Positions 55,191 through 64,000 are shown, counted from the first letter of the stretch. The stretch: DNA of 64,000 bases from Candidatus Gastranaerophilales bacterium (GCA_944326485.1 CALVED010000001.1:306672-370671), one strand, 5' to 3'. Notes: a model not told the origin generated them from the sequence alone. Made by a program: numbers and translations.

Positions 55191-56390
55191 ATGAGCTTAA
55201 ATTCAACCCCATCCGCCGAACGAATACAAATAGGATTCTTTGGAAAAAGAAATGCAGGAAAATCAAGCATAGTAAACGCAATAACAAATCAAAATTTATC
55301 TGTAGTATCAGAGATAAAAGGAACAACAACTGATCCTGTATATAAATCAATGGAGATCCTCCCAATTGGACCTGTAACAATAATTGATACAGCAGGTATT
55401 GACGACGAAGGAGAATTAGGCAAACTTAGAATTGAAAAAACAAGAGAAGTATTAAATAAAATTGATATTGCTGTTCTAATAATTGATGCTTCAAAAGAAA
55501 TAACTGATATTGAAAAAGACCTTATTAATATTTTTGAAAATAAAAATATCAATTATATTATTGCATACAATAAATCGGATTTAATAAAAGAATTTAAAGA
55601 ATTAAGGGAAAATGAAATATATGTAAGTGCAAAAAACAACAAGAATATCTATGAATTAAAAGAATTAATAGCATCAATTTATAAAGAAAACCCCAATTCA
55701 AACAAACTGGTAAGAGATTTAGTAAATCCCAATGATAGAGTAATTTTAGTAACCCCAATTGATTCAGCAGCTCCGAAAGGAAGACTTATATTACCTCAAC
55801 AACAAGTAATCAGAGATTTACTTGAAGCTGATGCAATATCTATCGTTATAAAAGAAACTGAATTAAAAAATACTTTACATATTCTGAAAGACAAACCCAA
55901 AATGGTAATAACTGACTCTCAAGCATTCAATAAAGTATCAAAAGAAACTCCAGAAGATATATATTTAACTTCTTTTTCAATTCTTTTTGCAAGATATAAA
56001 GGTATACTAGAATATGCAGTAAAAGGCGTAAAAAAGCTAAATTCTTTAAAAGATAATGATACAATATTAATTTCAGAAGGATGCACCCATCACAGACAAT
56101 GTGACGATATAGGCAGCGTAAAACTTCCAAAATGGATACAAGAATATACAAAGAAAAAGTTAAATTTCGAATTTTCATCAGGAGGAAGCTTTCCTGCGAA
56201 TTTAAGCAAATACGCAATGATAGTTCACTGCGGTTCTTGTATGTTAAAGGATAGAGAAGTTATATACAGATATAAACTGGCAGAAAACCAAAATATACCA
56301 ATATCAAATTATGGAATAACAATTGCTTATATAAATGGTATTCTAAAAAGAAGTATAAAAATTTTCCCGAATATATATAAGGAAATATAA
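55191..56390 (+). CDS. hydF: [FeFe]-hydrogenase maturation GTPase HydF
   Basis: Scaffold GTPase that builds the 2Fe subcluster of [FeFe]-hydrogenase with HydE and HydG. 399 residues from ATG 55191 (AAAAAGGA upstream); a GTG at 55101 would extend back into the repeat region. GTPase part: GFFGKRNAGKSS, IIDTAGIDD, NKSD. The C-terminal cluster-binding domain has CTHHRQCDDIGSVKLP and HCGSCML. It indicates hydrogen-producing anaerobic metabolism; hydE, hydG and the hydrogenase are not in the window. Confidence 0.94.
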   Translation: MSLNSTPSAERIQIGFFGKRNAGKSSIVNAITNQNLSVVSEIKGTTTDPVYKSMEILPIGPVTIIDTAGIDDEGELGKLRIEKTREVLNKIDIAVLIIDASKEITDIEKDLINIFENKNINYIIAYNKSDLIKEFKELRENEIYVSAKNNKNIYELKELIASIYKENPNSNKLVRDLVNPNDRVILVTPIDSAAPKGRLILPQQQVIRDLLEADAISIVIKETELKNTLHILKDKPKMVITDSQAFNKVSKETPEDIYLTSFSILFARYKGILEYAVKGVKKLNSLKDNDTILISEGCTHHRQCDDIGSVKLPKWIQEYTKKKLNFEFSSGGSFPANLSKYAMIVHCGSCMLKDREVIYRYKLAENQNIPISNYGITIAYINGILKRSIKIFPNIYKEI

Positions 56391-56545
56391 ATATTAAGAA
56401 ATATTAAAAACGGATAAATGGCTTAATTGCTTGTTATTAAAGAAATTCTATATATTTTTATAATTTTAAAATGAAAGAAAAAAGCAATTTCTTGGGTATA
56501 TATTTTTTATATATAATATATAGGTTTTAATGAAACGAGGATTAT

Positions 56546-56782
56546 ATGAGCTTATTTTCTGATATTAATGGTTTTAATGCAAAAGCAATGAAAAACATTT
56601 ATGAAACAAGAGATGAAAATAAAGAAGATTTTTCAGAAGTTGATTTTTGCTTAAATGAAAACGAAGATAACATATTTGGAAATCAAGGATATAATTCAAT
56701 TAATTCCTTTATACCATTTGAAGATGAAATATATACTAATTATGAAGAAGAAGAAACCAATGGAATTGATACAGAGGGTTAA
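56546..56782 (+). CDS. Small acidic protein, possibly truncated by a repeat
   Basis: 78 residues, acidic, no signal peptide: MSLFSDINGFNAKAMKNIYE at the start, then LNENEDNIFGNQGYNSINS, ending in NGIDTEG. The stop (TAA 56780-56782) is the first bases of repeat copy E. The giant calpain-like protein has a similar INTGVDTEGSN at residues 23-33, where the chain continues. So this gene may be the N-terminus of a larger gene cut by the repeat, or a small gene whose end is the repeat. ACGAGG precedes the ATG. Confidence 0.6.
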   Translation: MSLFSDINGFNAKAMKNIYETRDENKEDFSEVDFCLNENEDNIFGNQGYNSINSFIPFEDEIYTNYEEEETNGIDTEG

Positions 56783-56905
56783 TATTTAATCTAGTATCGC
56801 ACTTTGTTACCGAGTCATCCTTGCTAACAAAGTACTCACCTTTGAAAACACCACTCATAAAAATTCACTCACACTTTCAGCATATCGTGAATTTTTTCTC
56901 GGACA
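56780..56905 (-). repeat. Dispersed repeat copy E, middle deleted
   Basis: It runs from TAATATTTAATC to CTCGGACA. It has both hairpins (ACTTTGTTA...TAACAAAGT at 56801-56834; AAAATTCAC...GTGAATTTT at 56853-56897) but lacks about 60 bases between them. It lies between convergent genes. Confidence 0.85.
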
Positions 56906-56932
56906 ATATAATTAAAATATAAAATTAAATTT

Positions 56933-56961
56933 AAAATCTCCTATAATAAAAAGGAGATTTT
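56933..56961. terminator. Terminator between copy E and the permease genes
   Basis: 10-bp stem AAAATCTCCT / AGGAGATTTT followed by eight T on the plus strand; weaker in the other direction. Confidence 0.7.
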
Positions 56962-56963
56962 TT

Positions 56964-57809
56964 TTAACCCTTAACAGCACCTTCATTTTGACCTGATACA
57001 AAATATTTTTGCATAATAATAAAGAAAATAATAATAGGGATAATAGAAATAATAGAACCTGCAGCAATATATCTCCAATTAGCACTAAACATACCTTGAA
57101 GATCATTAACACCAACAGGAAGCGTATATAAAGTTTTTTGTGTCAAAACAATACTTGGCCATAAAAATTCACCCCAAGACCCAATAAAAGTGAATATAGC
57201 TAATACAGCCAAAGTAGGAGCTGTCATAGGCATTAGAATTTTAAACCAAATATTAAAAATACTACAGCCATCAATAAAAGCAGCTTCTTCCATCTCTTTA
57301 GGTATAGCCAAAAAAGCCTGTCTCATAAGAAAAATACCAAAAGCATTAACAGCAAAAGGCAAAATTAAACCTAAATATCCAGGTACAAAACCATAAGAAT
57401 CAACCAAATGAAGCTTAAGAACAATTAAATAGACGGGAAGCATTATTGCTTGAAAAGGTATCATAATAGTAGCAAGAATAAGAGAGAAAATAAAATTTTT
57501 TCCTTTAAAATTCATTCTAGCAAGAGGATAAGCAGCAAGTGAAGAAAAAATAAGATTCAATAATACGGTAAAGCCTGCCACAATAAAACTGTTAAGAAAA
57601 TATAATAAAAAAGGTATTTGTTTCCACACACCTATAAAATTATCAAACGTAGGAAATTTAGGTAAAAAAGATGGCGGATATTGAAAAATATTTTCATTGA
57701 TTCCTTTTAAAGCCGTAGAAATAAGCCATAAAAATGGAAATAAAGATAAAAAAGATATTAATATCAAAAAAGAATGTATAAGAATACTTTTGGAATATTT
57801 TTTTATCAT
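56964..57809 (-). CDS. ABC sugar-type permease, MalG/UgpE family
   Basis: 281 residues with six membrane helices and the EAA loop 'EEAAFIDGCSIFNIWFKILMP'. Inner-membrane half of a carbohydrate (CUT1) importer. It overlaps its partner by 4 bases. No binding protein or ATPase gene is adjacent, so these must be supplied elsewhere. Confidence 0.9.
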   Translation of the reverse strand: MIKKYSKSILIHSFLILISFLSLFPFLWLISTALKGINENIFQYPPSFLPKFPTFDNFIGVWKQIPFLLYFLNSFIVAGFTVLLNLIFSSLAAYPLARMNFKGKNFIFSLILATIMIPFQAIMLPVYLIVLKLHLVDSYGFVPGYLGLILPFAVNAFGIFLMRQAFLAIPKEMEEAAFIDGCSIFNIWFKILMPMTAPTLAVLAIFTFIGSWGEFLWPSIVLTQKTLYTLPVGVNDLQGMFSANWRYIAAGSIISIIPIIIFFIIMQKYFVSGQNEGAVKG

Positions 57810-58678
57810 AGCTTATACCTCTTTGATTCAAAAAAAGTAATATTGATAATAGAAAAAATAAGTATAACAATCAGTAAAATAACAGAGGCACAAGATGCCA
57901 TAGATAAATCAAGATTTTCAAATGCTCTTTCATAAATATAATAAACAATCGTTTTAGTAGAATTTAAAGGACCACCTTTTGTCATTACATATATTTCAGC
58001 AAAAACCTTCAAAGCAGAGATTGAAGAAACAGTAACAACAAGAGCTATAGTAGGCATTAGATGGGGAATTGTTACAGTTAAATGTTTATAAAATTCATTA
58101 GCGCCGTCAACATCTGCAGCTTCATATAAATCTTTTGGAACTCCAATTAAAGAAGATAAATATATCATCATATAATAACCAATACCTTTGTAAATAGTAA
58201 CTATAGCAACTGAAATCATTGCAAATTTTGTATCTGTAAGCCATCCTATAGGTTTTATATTTAGTAACTGCAAAAAGTAATTTAAAATACCCTCTTGAGC
58301 ATATAACCATTTAAAAGCAATAGCAACAACGACAATGGAAACAACTACAGGTAAATATATTAAGACTTTATATATTGAAATTCCTCTTACCTTTTGATTT
58401 ATAAAAATTGCAACAATTAATGGAAACACGGACAAAAAAGGAACAACTAATATTAAAAATAAAAAAGTATTAAAAAATACCGTATAAAATTCTTTTGATT
58501 TAAAAAGAATATAATAATTATTTAATCCGACAAAAGATGGATTATATATGTCTGTTGAATAATCTTTTAAACTAATAACAATAGTATCGAAGAAAGGCAA
58601 AAAGAAAAATACTGTCAACAATACTAAAGCAGGCAAAAGAAATAAATATGGTATATATTTTTTATAATAAATATTCAA
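57806..58678 (-). CDS. ABC sugar-type permease, MalF/UgpA family
   Basis: 290 residues with six membrane helices and the EAA loop 'YEAADVDGANEFYKHLTVTIP'. Partner of the MalG-type gene that follows. Substrate cannot be read; CUT1 permeases move oligosaccharides or glycerol-3-phosphate. Confidence 0.9.
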   Translation of the reverse strand: MNIYYKKYIPYLFLLPALVLLTVFFFLPFFDTIVISLKDYSTDIYNPSFVGLNNYYILFKSKEFYTVFFNTFLFLILVVPFLSVFPLIVAIFINQKVRGISIYKVLIYLPVVVSIVVVAIAFKWLYAQEGILNYFLQLLNIKPIGWLTDTKFAMISVAIVTIYKGIGYYMMIYLSSLIGVPKDLYEAADVDGANEFYKHLTVTIPHLMPTIALVVTVSSISALKVFAEIYVMTKGGPLNSTKTIVYYIYERAFENLDLSMASCASVILLIVILIFSIINITFFESKRYKL

Positions 58679-58769
58679 TATATTTACCTTTTAAGTTTTA
58701 TTTAGATTATAAACGTTAATAACAATATTTGCACTAAAAATGTTTTTATTAATATATAGAGGAAAAACT

Positions 58770-59501
58770 ATGGTTAATTTTAAGAAATTGAAAAATATAT
58801 TAATCAATAAATATTTAATTATTAGAAATAAACTAAATAAAAAAATTTCAGATAATATTCATTTTAAAAGTTCAACAACAAAACGTTCAATGAATTCAAG
58901 TTGTACAATGGAATTATCAAGCAAAACAAAACAAAAACAAGAAGAAATCAATACTGAAGTAAAAACAATTGTAAAGAAATATTTTAATACTCCTGAGAAA
59001 TTAATACAATATATAAAGGCCCAAGGAGCAATTGTATATAAAGTAGATAATGCAGAAAAAATTCTAAATAAAATTGGTGAGGAAGAAGGTTTTATTACAC
59101 CATTAAAAGGTATAAAAGCTTTTTTAATTAATTTAATAATTGGTTTTTCACTTCACAAAGGAATAAATATAAAATTCAAAACAAGAGAAATATTTATTTT
59201 TAATACAAATAATACAGAAATATATACTATAGCAAGAGCTCTCTATAAATATTACGGTTACAAAAATCAATTACCGGGATATGATTATAAATCTCAAGAA
59301 ACGTTTAAGAAATTATATAACCAAAAACGTCATCATTCATCACCATTCGAAAATTGTTCAATAGAAGAAATGTATTCTTGTAAAGAAGCAATAGCCAGAG
59401 ATATGGAATCAATAAATTTTACGATATTATTATCGAAAGAATATGAACAGGCAAAAAAAGCTGCAAAAAGACTTCAAACAGAGTCAAGTATAAATATTTA
59501 A
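58770..59501 (+). CDS. Hypothetical basic protein
   Basis: 243 residues from ATG 58770 (GAGGAAA upstream; an earlier ATG at 58740 has no such site). Basic N-terminus, a Ser/Thr/Lys stretch (45-75), an amphipathic or hydrophobic helix KGIKAFLINLIIGFSLHKGI near 120, and a helical C-terminus. No family is recognised. It overlaps the convergent sensor kinase gene by 4 bases. Confidence 0.7.
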   Translation: MVNFKKLKNILINKYLIIRNKLNKKISDNIHFKSSTTKRSMNSSCTMELSSKTKQKQEEINTEVKTIVKKYFNTPEKLIQYIKAQGAIVYKVDNAEKILNKIGEEEGFITPLKGIKAFLINLIIGFSLHKGINIKFKTREIFIFNTNNTEIYTIARALYKYYGYKNQLPGYDYKSQETFKKLYNQKRHHSSPFENCSIEEMYSCKEAIARDMESINFTILLSKEYEQAKKAAKRLQTESSINI

Positions 59502-61276
59502 ACAAGCTCATTTTCATCAACAGCTAAAGGTAACATAACAGTGAAAGTAGAGCCATAATTTTCTTTACTTTCAACTGTAATTTTACCGTGATGATATTGT
59601 TCGACAGTCATTTTAACCAAATGAAGACCTAAACCTGTACCCTTTATTGTATGTGTTGCATTTTCTACCCTATAGAATCTATCAAATATTTTTTCCAAAT
59701 GTTCTTTCGCAATACCTATACCATTATCTTTTACCGAGAATAAAATACTCTTTTTATCAGAAGATAAATATAATTTAACAAAAATATCCTTACCATCCAA
59801 AGAATATTTAATAGCATTTGATAATAAATTTCTTATTACTCTGTCAATACTTTCTACATTAATAGGAACTAAAGGTAAGTTATCCTCCTTTTCAAAATTA
59901 ATATTTATATTTTTTTCATCTGCTAAAATTTTTATAGAATTAATATTTTGTTCTAAAATCTCAGATAAATTTGAATATTCCTTTTTAAGAACAACATTAC
60001 CAGATTCCAATCTGGAAAAATCAAGAATATCATTTACCATTGTATGTAGTCTTTTGGCTTCAATATCAATTGTTTTCATAAAATCTTTTTTTGTTTCTTC
60101 ATCAAAATCATCAGAATTATTATACAAAGTATCAATATATGTTCTAAGAACAGTAACAGGTGTTCTAAGTTCATGAGAAACATTAGAAATAAAAGTATTT
60201 TTTAGTTTATTAACTTCAGTTTCTCTTGTAATATCAATAAGAACAATAATATATCCAACATAATCCTGCATTTTAGAGAACATAGGAGAAATCATTGCCT
60301 TAATAGTTCTTTTACCTGCTTCTATATTAAACTCAATCGGTTTATTCTCAATTATATTAAGAGGAGTATCTTTAAATTCTTCTATTTTTTCAAGGAAACA
60401 CCTTTGACCATGAGAATCAATATAATTTTGAATTTTTTTATTAATAAAATTATGTTCATCAACATCTAACATCTTTAAAGCTGCGGAATTAGCCAAAACA
60501 ACATTATCAAGATTATCACATACAATAACCCCATTAATAATACTCATTAAAACAGCTTCTAATTTATTTCTTTCTAATGTAAGCTGTTCAATATTTTGTT
60601 CTTCATATTGAGAAAGAATATTAGACATATCATTAAAAGCGTCAGTAAGTTCAGCCATATTATCAGATTCTAATTTATATCCAAATTTTCCTGTAGCAAT
60701 TTGCTTTACACCCTTATATATTTTTCTATATTCTCTATACATAAAAAACATATTAAAAATTAAAATTATAGAAAAAGTAAGCCAAGTAAGAATAAAAATT
60801 GCAAATAAAGACTTTTTAGCAGCACCAGAAATTAATTTTATACCTTTACCTGTCATTCCAACAGAAACAGAACCGGCAATTTTATTATCATCATTTAATA
60901 TAACAGGGGAACTTACACTAAAAAAAGTATTTTCATCCATAATTGGGAAATCTAATTTTGAAGAATAAATAATATTGTTGTTATTGTCTTTAAATTCTAT
61001 AAAAGAAACATCATTATTATTACTAAGAATTAAAGAAGTATGACGTTTCAATATAGCCTTTTTTTCTTCAAGAGGAATATTCTTAGTTATCTCAGAAGAT
61101 TCAACAGCAAGCATTCCTGTCATCAATTGAGCAAAATCAGAATATGTTTTATCCATTTTATTCTGAATATTATTTATAGCAATAAAAGCCATAATAGCAA
61201 TAATTAATGAACCCAATATAAATTCAAATAAAATATATTTTGTCTGTTTTTTAAAATGAAAAAAATTTTTATCCAT
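59498..61276 (-). CDS. Membrane sensor histidine kinase (PhoR/WalK type)
   Basis: 592 residues: TM1 (about 15-35), an extracytoplasmic sensor region (35-155), TM2 (155-180), HAMP (180-230), a PAS domain (about 240-350), HisKA with phospho-acceptor His368 in SNVSHELRTPVT, and HATPase (NLLSNAIKYS, DNGIGIAKEHL, GTGLGLHLVK). Layout like PhoR, WalK or the cyanobacterial NblS. No response regulator is adjacent, so it is an orphan here. Confidence 0.94.
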   Translation of the reverse strand: MDKNFFHFKKQTKYILFEFILGSLIIAIMAFIAINNIQNKMDKTYSDFAQLMTGMLAVESSEITKNIPLEEKKAILKRHTSLILSNNNDVSFIEFKDNNNNIIYSSKLDFPIMDENTFFSVSSPVILNDDNKIAGSVSVGMTGKGIKLISGAAKKSLFAIFILTWLTFSIILIFNMFFMYREYRKIYKGVKQIATGKFGYKLESDNMAELTDAFNDMSNILSQYEEQNIEQLTLERNKLEAVLMSIINGVIVCDNLDNVVLANSAALKMLDVDEHNFINKKIQNYIDSHGQRCFLEKIEEFKDTPLNIIENKPIEFNIEAGKRTIKAMISPMFSKMQDYVGYIIVLIDITRETEVNKLKNTFISNVSHELRTPVTVLRTYIDTLYNNSDDFDEETKKDFMKTIDIEAKRLHTMVNDILDFSRLESGNVVLKKEYSNLSEILEQNINSIKILADEKNININFEKEDNLPLVPINVESIDRVIRNLLSNAIKYSLDGKDIFVKLYLSSDKKSILFSVKDNGIGIAKEHLEKIFDRFYRVENATHTIKGTGLGLHLVKMTVEQYHHGKITVESKENYGSTFTVMLPLAVDENELV

Positions 61277-61323
61277 AATTTGTGGAAATTATACCATTTA
61301 ATTAAAATATAATCTATGCTATT

Positions 61324-61506
61324 TATTTAATCTGGGATCGCACTTGGTTACCGAGTCATCCTCGCTAACAAGGTACTCACCTTTTAAAAATGCAGTTCTC
61401 CTTCGTTTCACTAGGAATACAAGCTCATTCAAGAACAAAGTTTTAGTTCGTTTTGTAAGAAAAATTCACTCACACTTTCAATTTATAGTGAATTTTTTCT
61501 TGGACA
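61324..61506 (-). repeat. Dispersed repeat copy F, full length, minus orientation
   Basis: 183 bp from TATTTAATC to CTTGGACA with all segments of the family, including TCGTTTCACTA and both hairpins. It lies in the 421-base divergent gap before the 616-residue gene; the rest of that gap is very AT-rich with nothing else recognised. Confidence 0.9.
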
Positions 61507-61697
61507 AAATCGAAAGAATTAAATATAAACAACAAATTAAATTTTATTAATAAAATTTTTATACAAATGTAAACTTCTGTAAAAATATATTGTATTTTTC
61601 TAAAAAAAATATAAAAAATATATTTACGGGGTTTATTTTTTTTGTATTGCAAAATTAATATGTGTTTAAAAAAGGATTGTAATGAAAGGAAATAGAA

Positions 61698-63548
61698 ATG
61701 ATAAACAAGGTTAATGCAATCAATTTTAATGCAAAAACTACAAAGTTAAACAAACAAGTTGCATCAAACAATGGTACAAACAGCAGCCAAACAACACCAC
61801 AAGAACTTGCCGGTTCTAAATATTTAGGTGTACAACAAGCAATGGTTGGAATAAAACCATCCGTTAGTTTTGGTTCTGAAAAACAAGGTCTTACAGAATA
61901 TGAAAAAACATTAATATTACCAAAAGAAGTAAGAATACCAAATATATTAGACATTCCTGAAGATATTGACATTCCATTAAGTGCAATGCCTCCAAAAACA
62001 GAGCATTTAAATGCAGCAGGATTAAAAGTAGAGAAAACAACCAATGGCGATGAAGAATTATATAAAATATCAAACGGAAAAGGCGATAGAATATTTGAAG
62101 GAAGAATAAATAGGAAAGAAGCTGATCAATTACCTGTTGTAACATATAAACAAGGTAAATATATGCCTGAAATTACTGTAAAAGATCCCGCATTAAACGG
62201 GAAGTCAATAAAAATGCTTGCAGGCAGTGAATTAAAAGGTAAAGGCTTTGAATTAAGAATGATTGGAGATTATGAACCAAAACCTAATGAAGGTTTCAAA
62301 AGTGTACCAATATCATTCAAAGGAAGAACTGTAATAACAACATTAAATAAAGAACCAAGAACATTAAATGCAGTTGATTCATATAATAATTCAGGTTTAC
62401 AAAAACAAACACTAAAAGGTGATTATTATGATGAAGTAAAAGCAGATGATCCAACAATAATAATTCCTGCTGGTGGTTTCGGCGAAAGATTTTACAATAT
62501 AACAAGAGAAGCAGAAAATAAGCCATCAGGATTTTTACCAACAAGTGATAATTATAGAATAATTGCAACAACCTTAAATATGGCAGCATCTGCAGGTATT
62601 TTAAATGGCGATGAAACCGACTCTATAAAATATTTAAGCCAAGCACACGAAATACCTGAAGATGAAAAAACACATTATGTTTCAAAATATAAAACAGATG
62701 GTGGAGCAATAGCCGAAGGTTTAACTCGCGATATTATAGATAACAATAAAGCTTCCATTATTTTAAATGCTGATGTATTCACAAATACAGATATTACAAG
62801 AATTTATCACGCATTAAAAACACTTCCAAATGCAGCACTTGTAATTCCATATTATCCTGTAAATGCACAAAGAGCAAAAGCTTTTGGACTATTAGGTATA
62901 GAAAAAGATGAAAATGGCAACTTACAAATAAAAGAATTTTTAGAAAAACCAAAATACACTTCAGACGCACCACTTCCATCAGATTTCGTAGAGCCGGGTG
63001 CATATGATAAAGCAATGGAAAAATTCAGAAAGGTACAAACAGCAAAGAATCCTAAAGATGGAAAAACTTTCTTGGCTAACCCCGGATTTTATTTCCTAAG
63101 CCCACAAGCACAAAAAGTACTTATGTCTAAAGGTATATTAGAACCAAATGGAACAGGACTTGGTGCTGACGTAATGCCAAAAATAGTAGAATTAGCTAAT
63201 AATGGGAAAATGTTAGATGAAAATGGAAACCAAATGAAAGTTTATACAGTACCATTAGAAGCAAAAGGCGGAAAACCTGCTGTTTGGGATGATATTGGTA
63301 CAGCAGAAGCTTACTTAAAACTTATAAAAGATGTAGCAAATGAATACAATATACATGGAAATACCCCAGAGAATAAATACTATGGTGTACCGGAATTTGT
63401 AATGAAAGATTTTTCAGCAAATACTGATTTAGAAAAAGGAATAGTATTTGACTCTAAATTAGCAAGAGATTCATTTAGCGATTTTGCTGATAAGTATGGA
63501 ATAGAAACAGCAAGAGGAAATATCTTCGTTGCAGGAAACAACAGATAA
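61698..63548 (+). CDS. GlgC-like nucleotidyltransferase with long N-terminal extension
   Basis: 616 residues. From about residue 250 it is a sugar-nucleotide transferase: TIIIPAGGFGERFYNIT, SIILNADVFTN near 355, IKEFLEKPK and VWDDIGTAEAYL near the end. These fit the ADP-glucose/UDP-glucose pyrophosphorylase superfamily. The first 250 residues are not part of that family; they begin MINKVNAINFNAKTTKLN and carry VSFGSEKQ near 58. No partner subunit is near. A GAAAGGAA site precedes the ATG. It may make a nucleotide sugar for glycogen or an envelope glycan, with the extension for regulation or location (inference). Confidence 0.82.
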   Translation: MINKVNAINFNAKTTKLNKQVASNNGTNSSQTTPQELAGSKYLGVQQAMVGIKPSVSFGSEKQGLTEYEKTLILPKEVRIPNILDIPEDIDIPLSAMPPKTEHLNAAGLKVEKTTNGDEELYKISNGKGDRIFEGRINRKEADQLPVVTYKQGKYMPEITVKDPALNGKSIKMLAGSELKGKGFELRMIGDYEPKPNEGFKSVPISFKGRTVITTLNKEPRTLNAVDSYNNSGLQKQTLKGDYYDEVKADDPTIIIPAGGFGERFYNITREAENKPSGFLPTSDNYRIIATTLNMAASAGILNGDETDSIKYLSQAHEIPEDEKTHYVSKYKTDGGAIAEGLTRDIIDNNKASIILNADVFTNTDITRIYHALKTLPNAALVIPYYPVNAQRAKAFGLLGIEKDENGNLQIKEFLEKPKYTSDAPLPSDFVEPGAYDKAMEKFRKVQTAKNPKDGKTFLANPGFYFLSPQAQKVLMSKGILEPNGTGLGADVMPKIVELANNGKMLDENGNQMKVYTVPLEAKGGKPAVWDDIGTAEAYLKLIKDVANEYNIHGNTPENKYYGVPEFVMKDFSANTDLEKGIVFDSKLARDSFSDFADKYGIETARGNIFVAGNNR

Positions 63549-63573
63549 GCTATAAGTAGTATAAATAACAAAC

Positions 63574-63633
63574 AAAAACCTTGTAATAAGGAGCTAGGAC
63601 TTGACAGTCAAACTCAATAATTACAAGGTTTTT
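63574..63633 (+). terminator. Large forked terminator-like hairpin
   Basis: 14-bp stem (63574-63587 with 63620-63633) enclosing a 32-base loop that has its own small hairpin (TTGACAGTCAA at 63601), then T-rich. Downstream of the 616-residue gene. Confidence 0.7.
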
Positions 63634-63708
63634 CATTTTTTAAAATGTACAATCCATAAAATTTGTTAACATTTGTTTAAGAAAAAGATAAATAAAAAAG
63701 GTTTTTTC

Positions 63709-63744
63709 TTGACGGGCATGTTTTAGCAAGTATCATTTTATAAT
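63709..63744 (+). promoter_or_regulatory. Probable rpoB promoter
   Basis: TTGACG (63709-63714), 16-base spacer, TATCAT (63731-63736); a perfect TATAAT follows at 63739-63744. It leaves a leader of about 80 bases before rpoB. Confidence 0.5.
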
Positions 63745-63824
63745 GGCTATGAGTGCCTTTGGTTGAAAATTAATAATATAAATTTTATATAGTTGTAGTA
63801 CACCACATAATGAGAGGTGAATGA

Positions 63825-64000
63825 ATGTCAAAGCAAAAATATTCTGAGAGAATAACTCCGATGGGCATGCCCAAAACAAGATTGGATGATCTGCCGGACT
63901 TAATTGAGGTTCAAAAAAAATCATTTGAGTGGTTTTTAAAAGAAGGATTGAAAGAAGAATTTCTTTCATATTCTCCTATTAAAGACTATACAGGCAGATT
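63825..64000 (+). CDS. rpoB: RNA polymerase beta subunit (partial, 5' end)
   Basis: The first 58 residues are present: [20 protein letters not shown], then [11 protein letters not shown]. This is the beta-subunit N-terminus, where 'IQ..SF..F' is conserved. GAGAGGTGA precedes the ATG. It has its own upstream region and is not preceded by rplJ/rplL, as in cyanobacteria. It runs off the right edge. Confidence 0.95.
   Translation, partial: MSKQKYSERITPMGMPKTRLDDLPDLIEVQKKSFEWFLKEGLKEEFLSYSPIKDYTGR

Noticed and set aside
61344..61550. Plus-strand open frame of 68 codons
   Set aside because: It is the reading of repeat copy F. The similarity to the frame in copy C reflects shared DNA, and indels in copies A, B and E do not keep a frame.

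Overview
The window is AT-rich chromosomal DNA from an anaerobic, fermentative bacterium. It most resembles the non-photosynthetic sister lineage of Cyanobacteria (Melainabacteria/Vampirovibrionia, order Gastranaerophilales, typically gut). This placement is an inference. It rests on cyanobacterial-type families in one operon (DUF2993/LmeA-like, GerMN), an rpoB gene not preceded by rplJ-rplL, HydF ([FeFe]-hydrogenase maturation), a glycolytic gene set, an envelope with lipid-carrier, MurJ and SpoIID functions, and several large proteins with no clear relatives elsewhere. No tRNA, rRNA, CRISPR array, transposase or integrase was recognised.

Layout. 1-11.3 kb: the tail of an unknown gene, a terminator, then a dense co-directional operon: glyA, a WecA/TagO-like transferase, def, fmt, aroH, a degenerate PurD-like ATP-grasp gene, ylxR, infB, rbfA, truB, a DUF2993 gene and a GerMN gene. 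11.3-15.0 kb: a small LuxR-type regulator, a protein made only of Clp-N repeats, and a U32 peptidase. 15.0-21.65 kb: an inserted block between two inverted copies of a dispersed repeat and two copies of the 3' end of the U32 gene. It carries a 1786-residue EF-hand/coiled-coil protein ending in a calpain-like cysteine protease domain, a 95-residue gene directly after it, and a helix-hairpin-helix membrane protein. 21.65-29.4 kb: a secreted HEXXH protein, lpd, pyk, polA and small genes. 29.4-33.5 kb: a TPR / DUF5989 / SxtJ-like / carbamoyltransferase operon. 33.7-45.1 kb: ndk-tgt, lemA-DUF3137, fabI, a TerC-type protein, fba, a YtxH/DUF948 operon, pgi, rpmH-rnpA. 45.2-54.9 kb: proC-purH-MFS, a MazG-like protein, a collagen-like protein and the spoIID-murJ-tsaC operon. 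55-64 kb: hydF, a truncated small gene, two sugar-type ABC permeases, a sensor kinase, a nucleotidyltransferase with a long N-terminal extension, and the start of rpoB.

The most unusual content is (i) the 15-21.65 kb island and its calpain-type giant protein with a possible partner gene, (ii) a dispersed non-coding repeat of up to 185 bp present in at least six copies, in which two hairpins occur in both orientations, and (iii) a collagen-like GPT-repeat protein with EF-hand-like and LysM-like segments. Core metabolism is consistent with sugar fermentation: pgi, fba and pyk for glycolysis, hydF for hydrogen production, and ndk/purH/polA/infB/def/fmt/rpoB as housekeeping.
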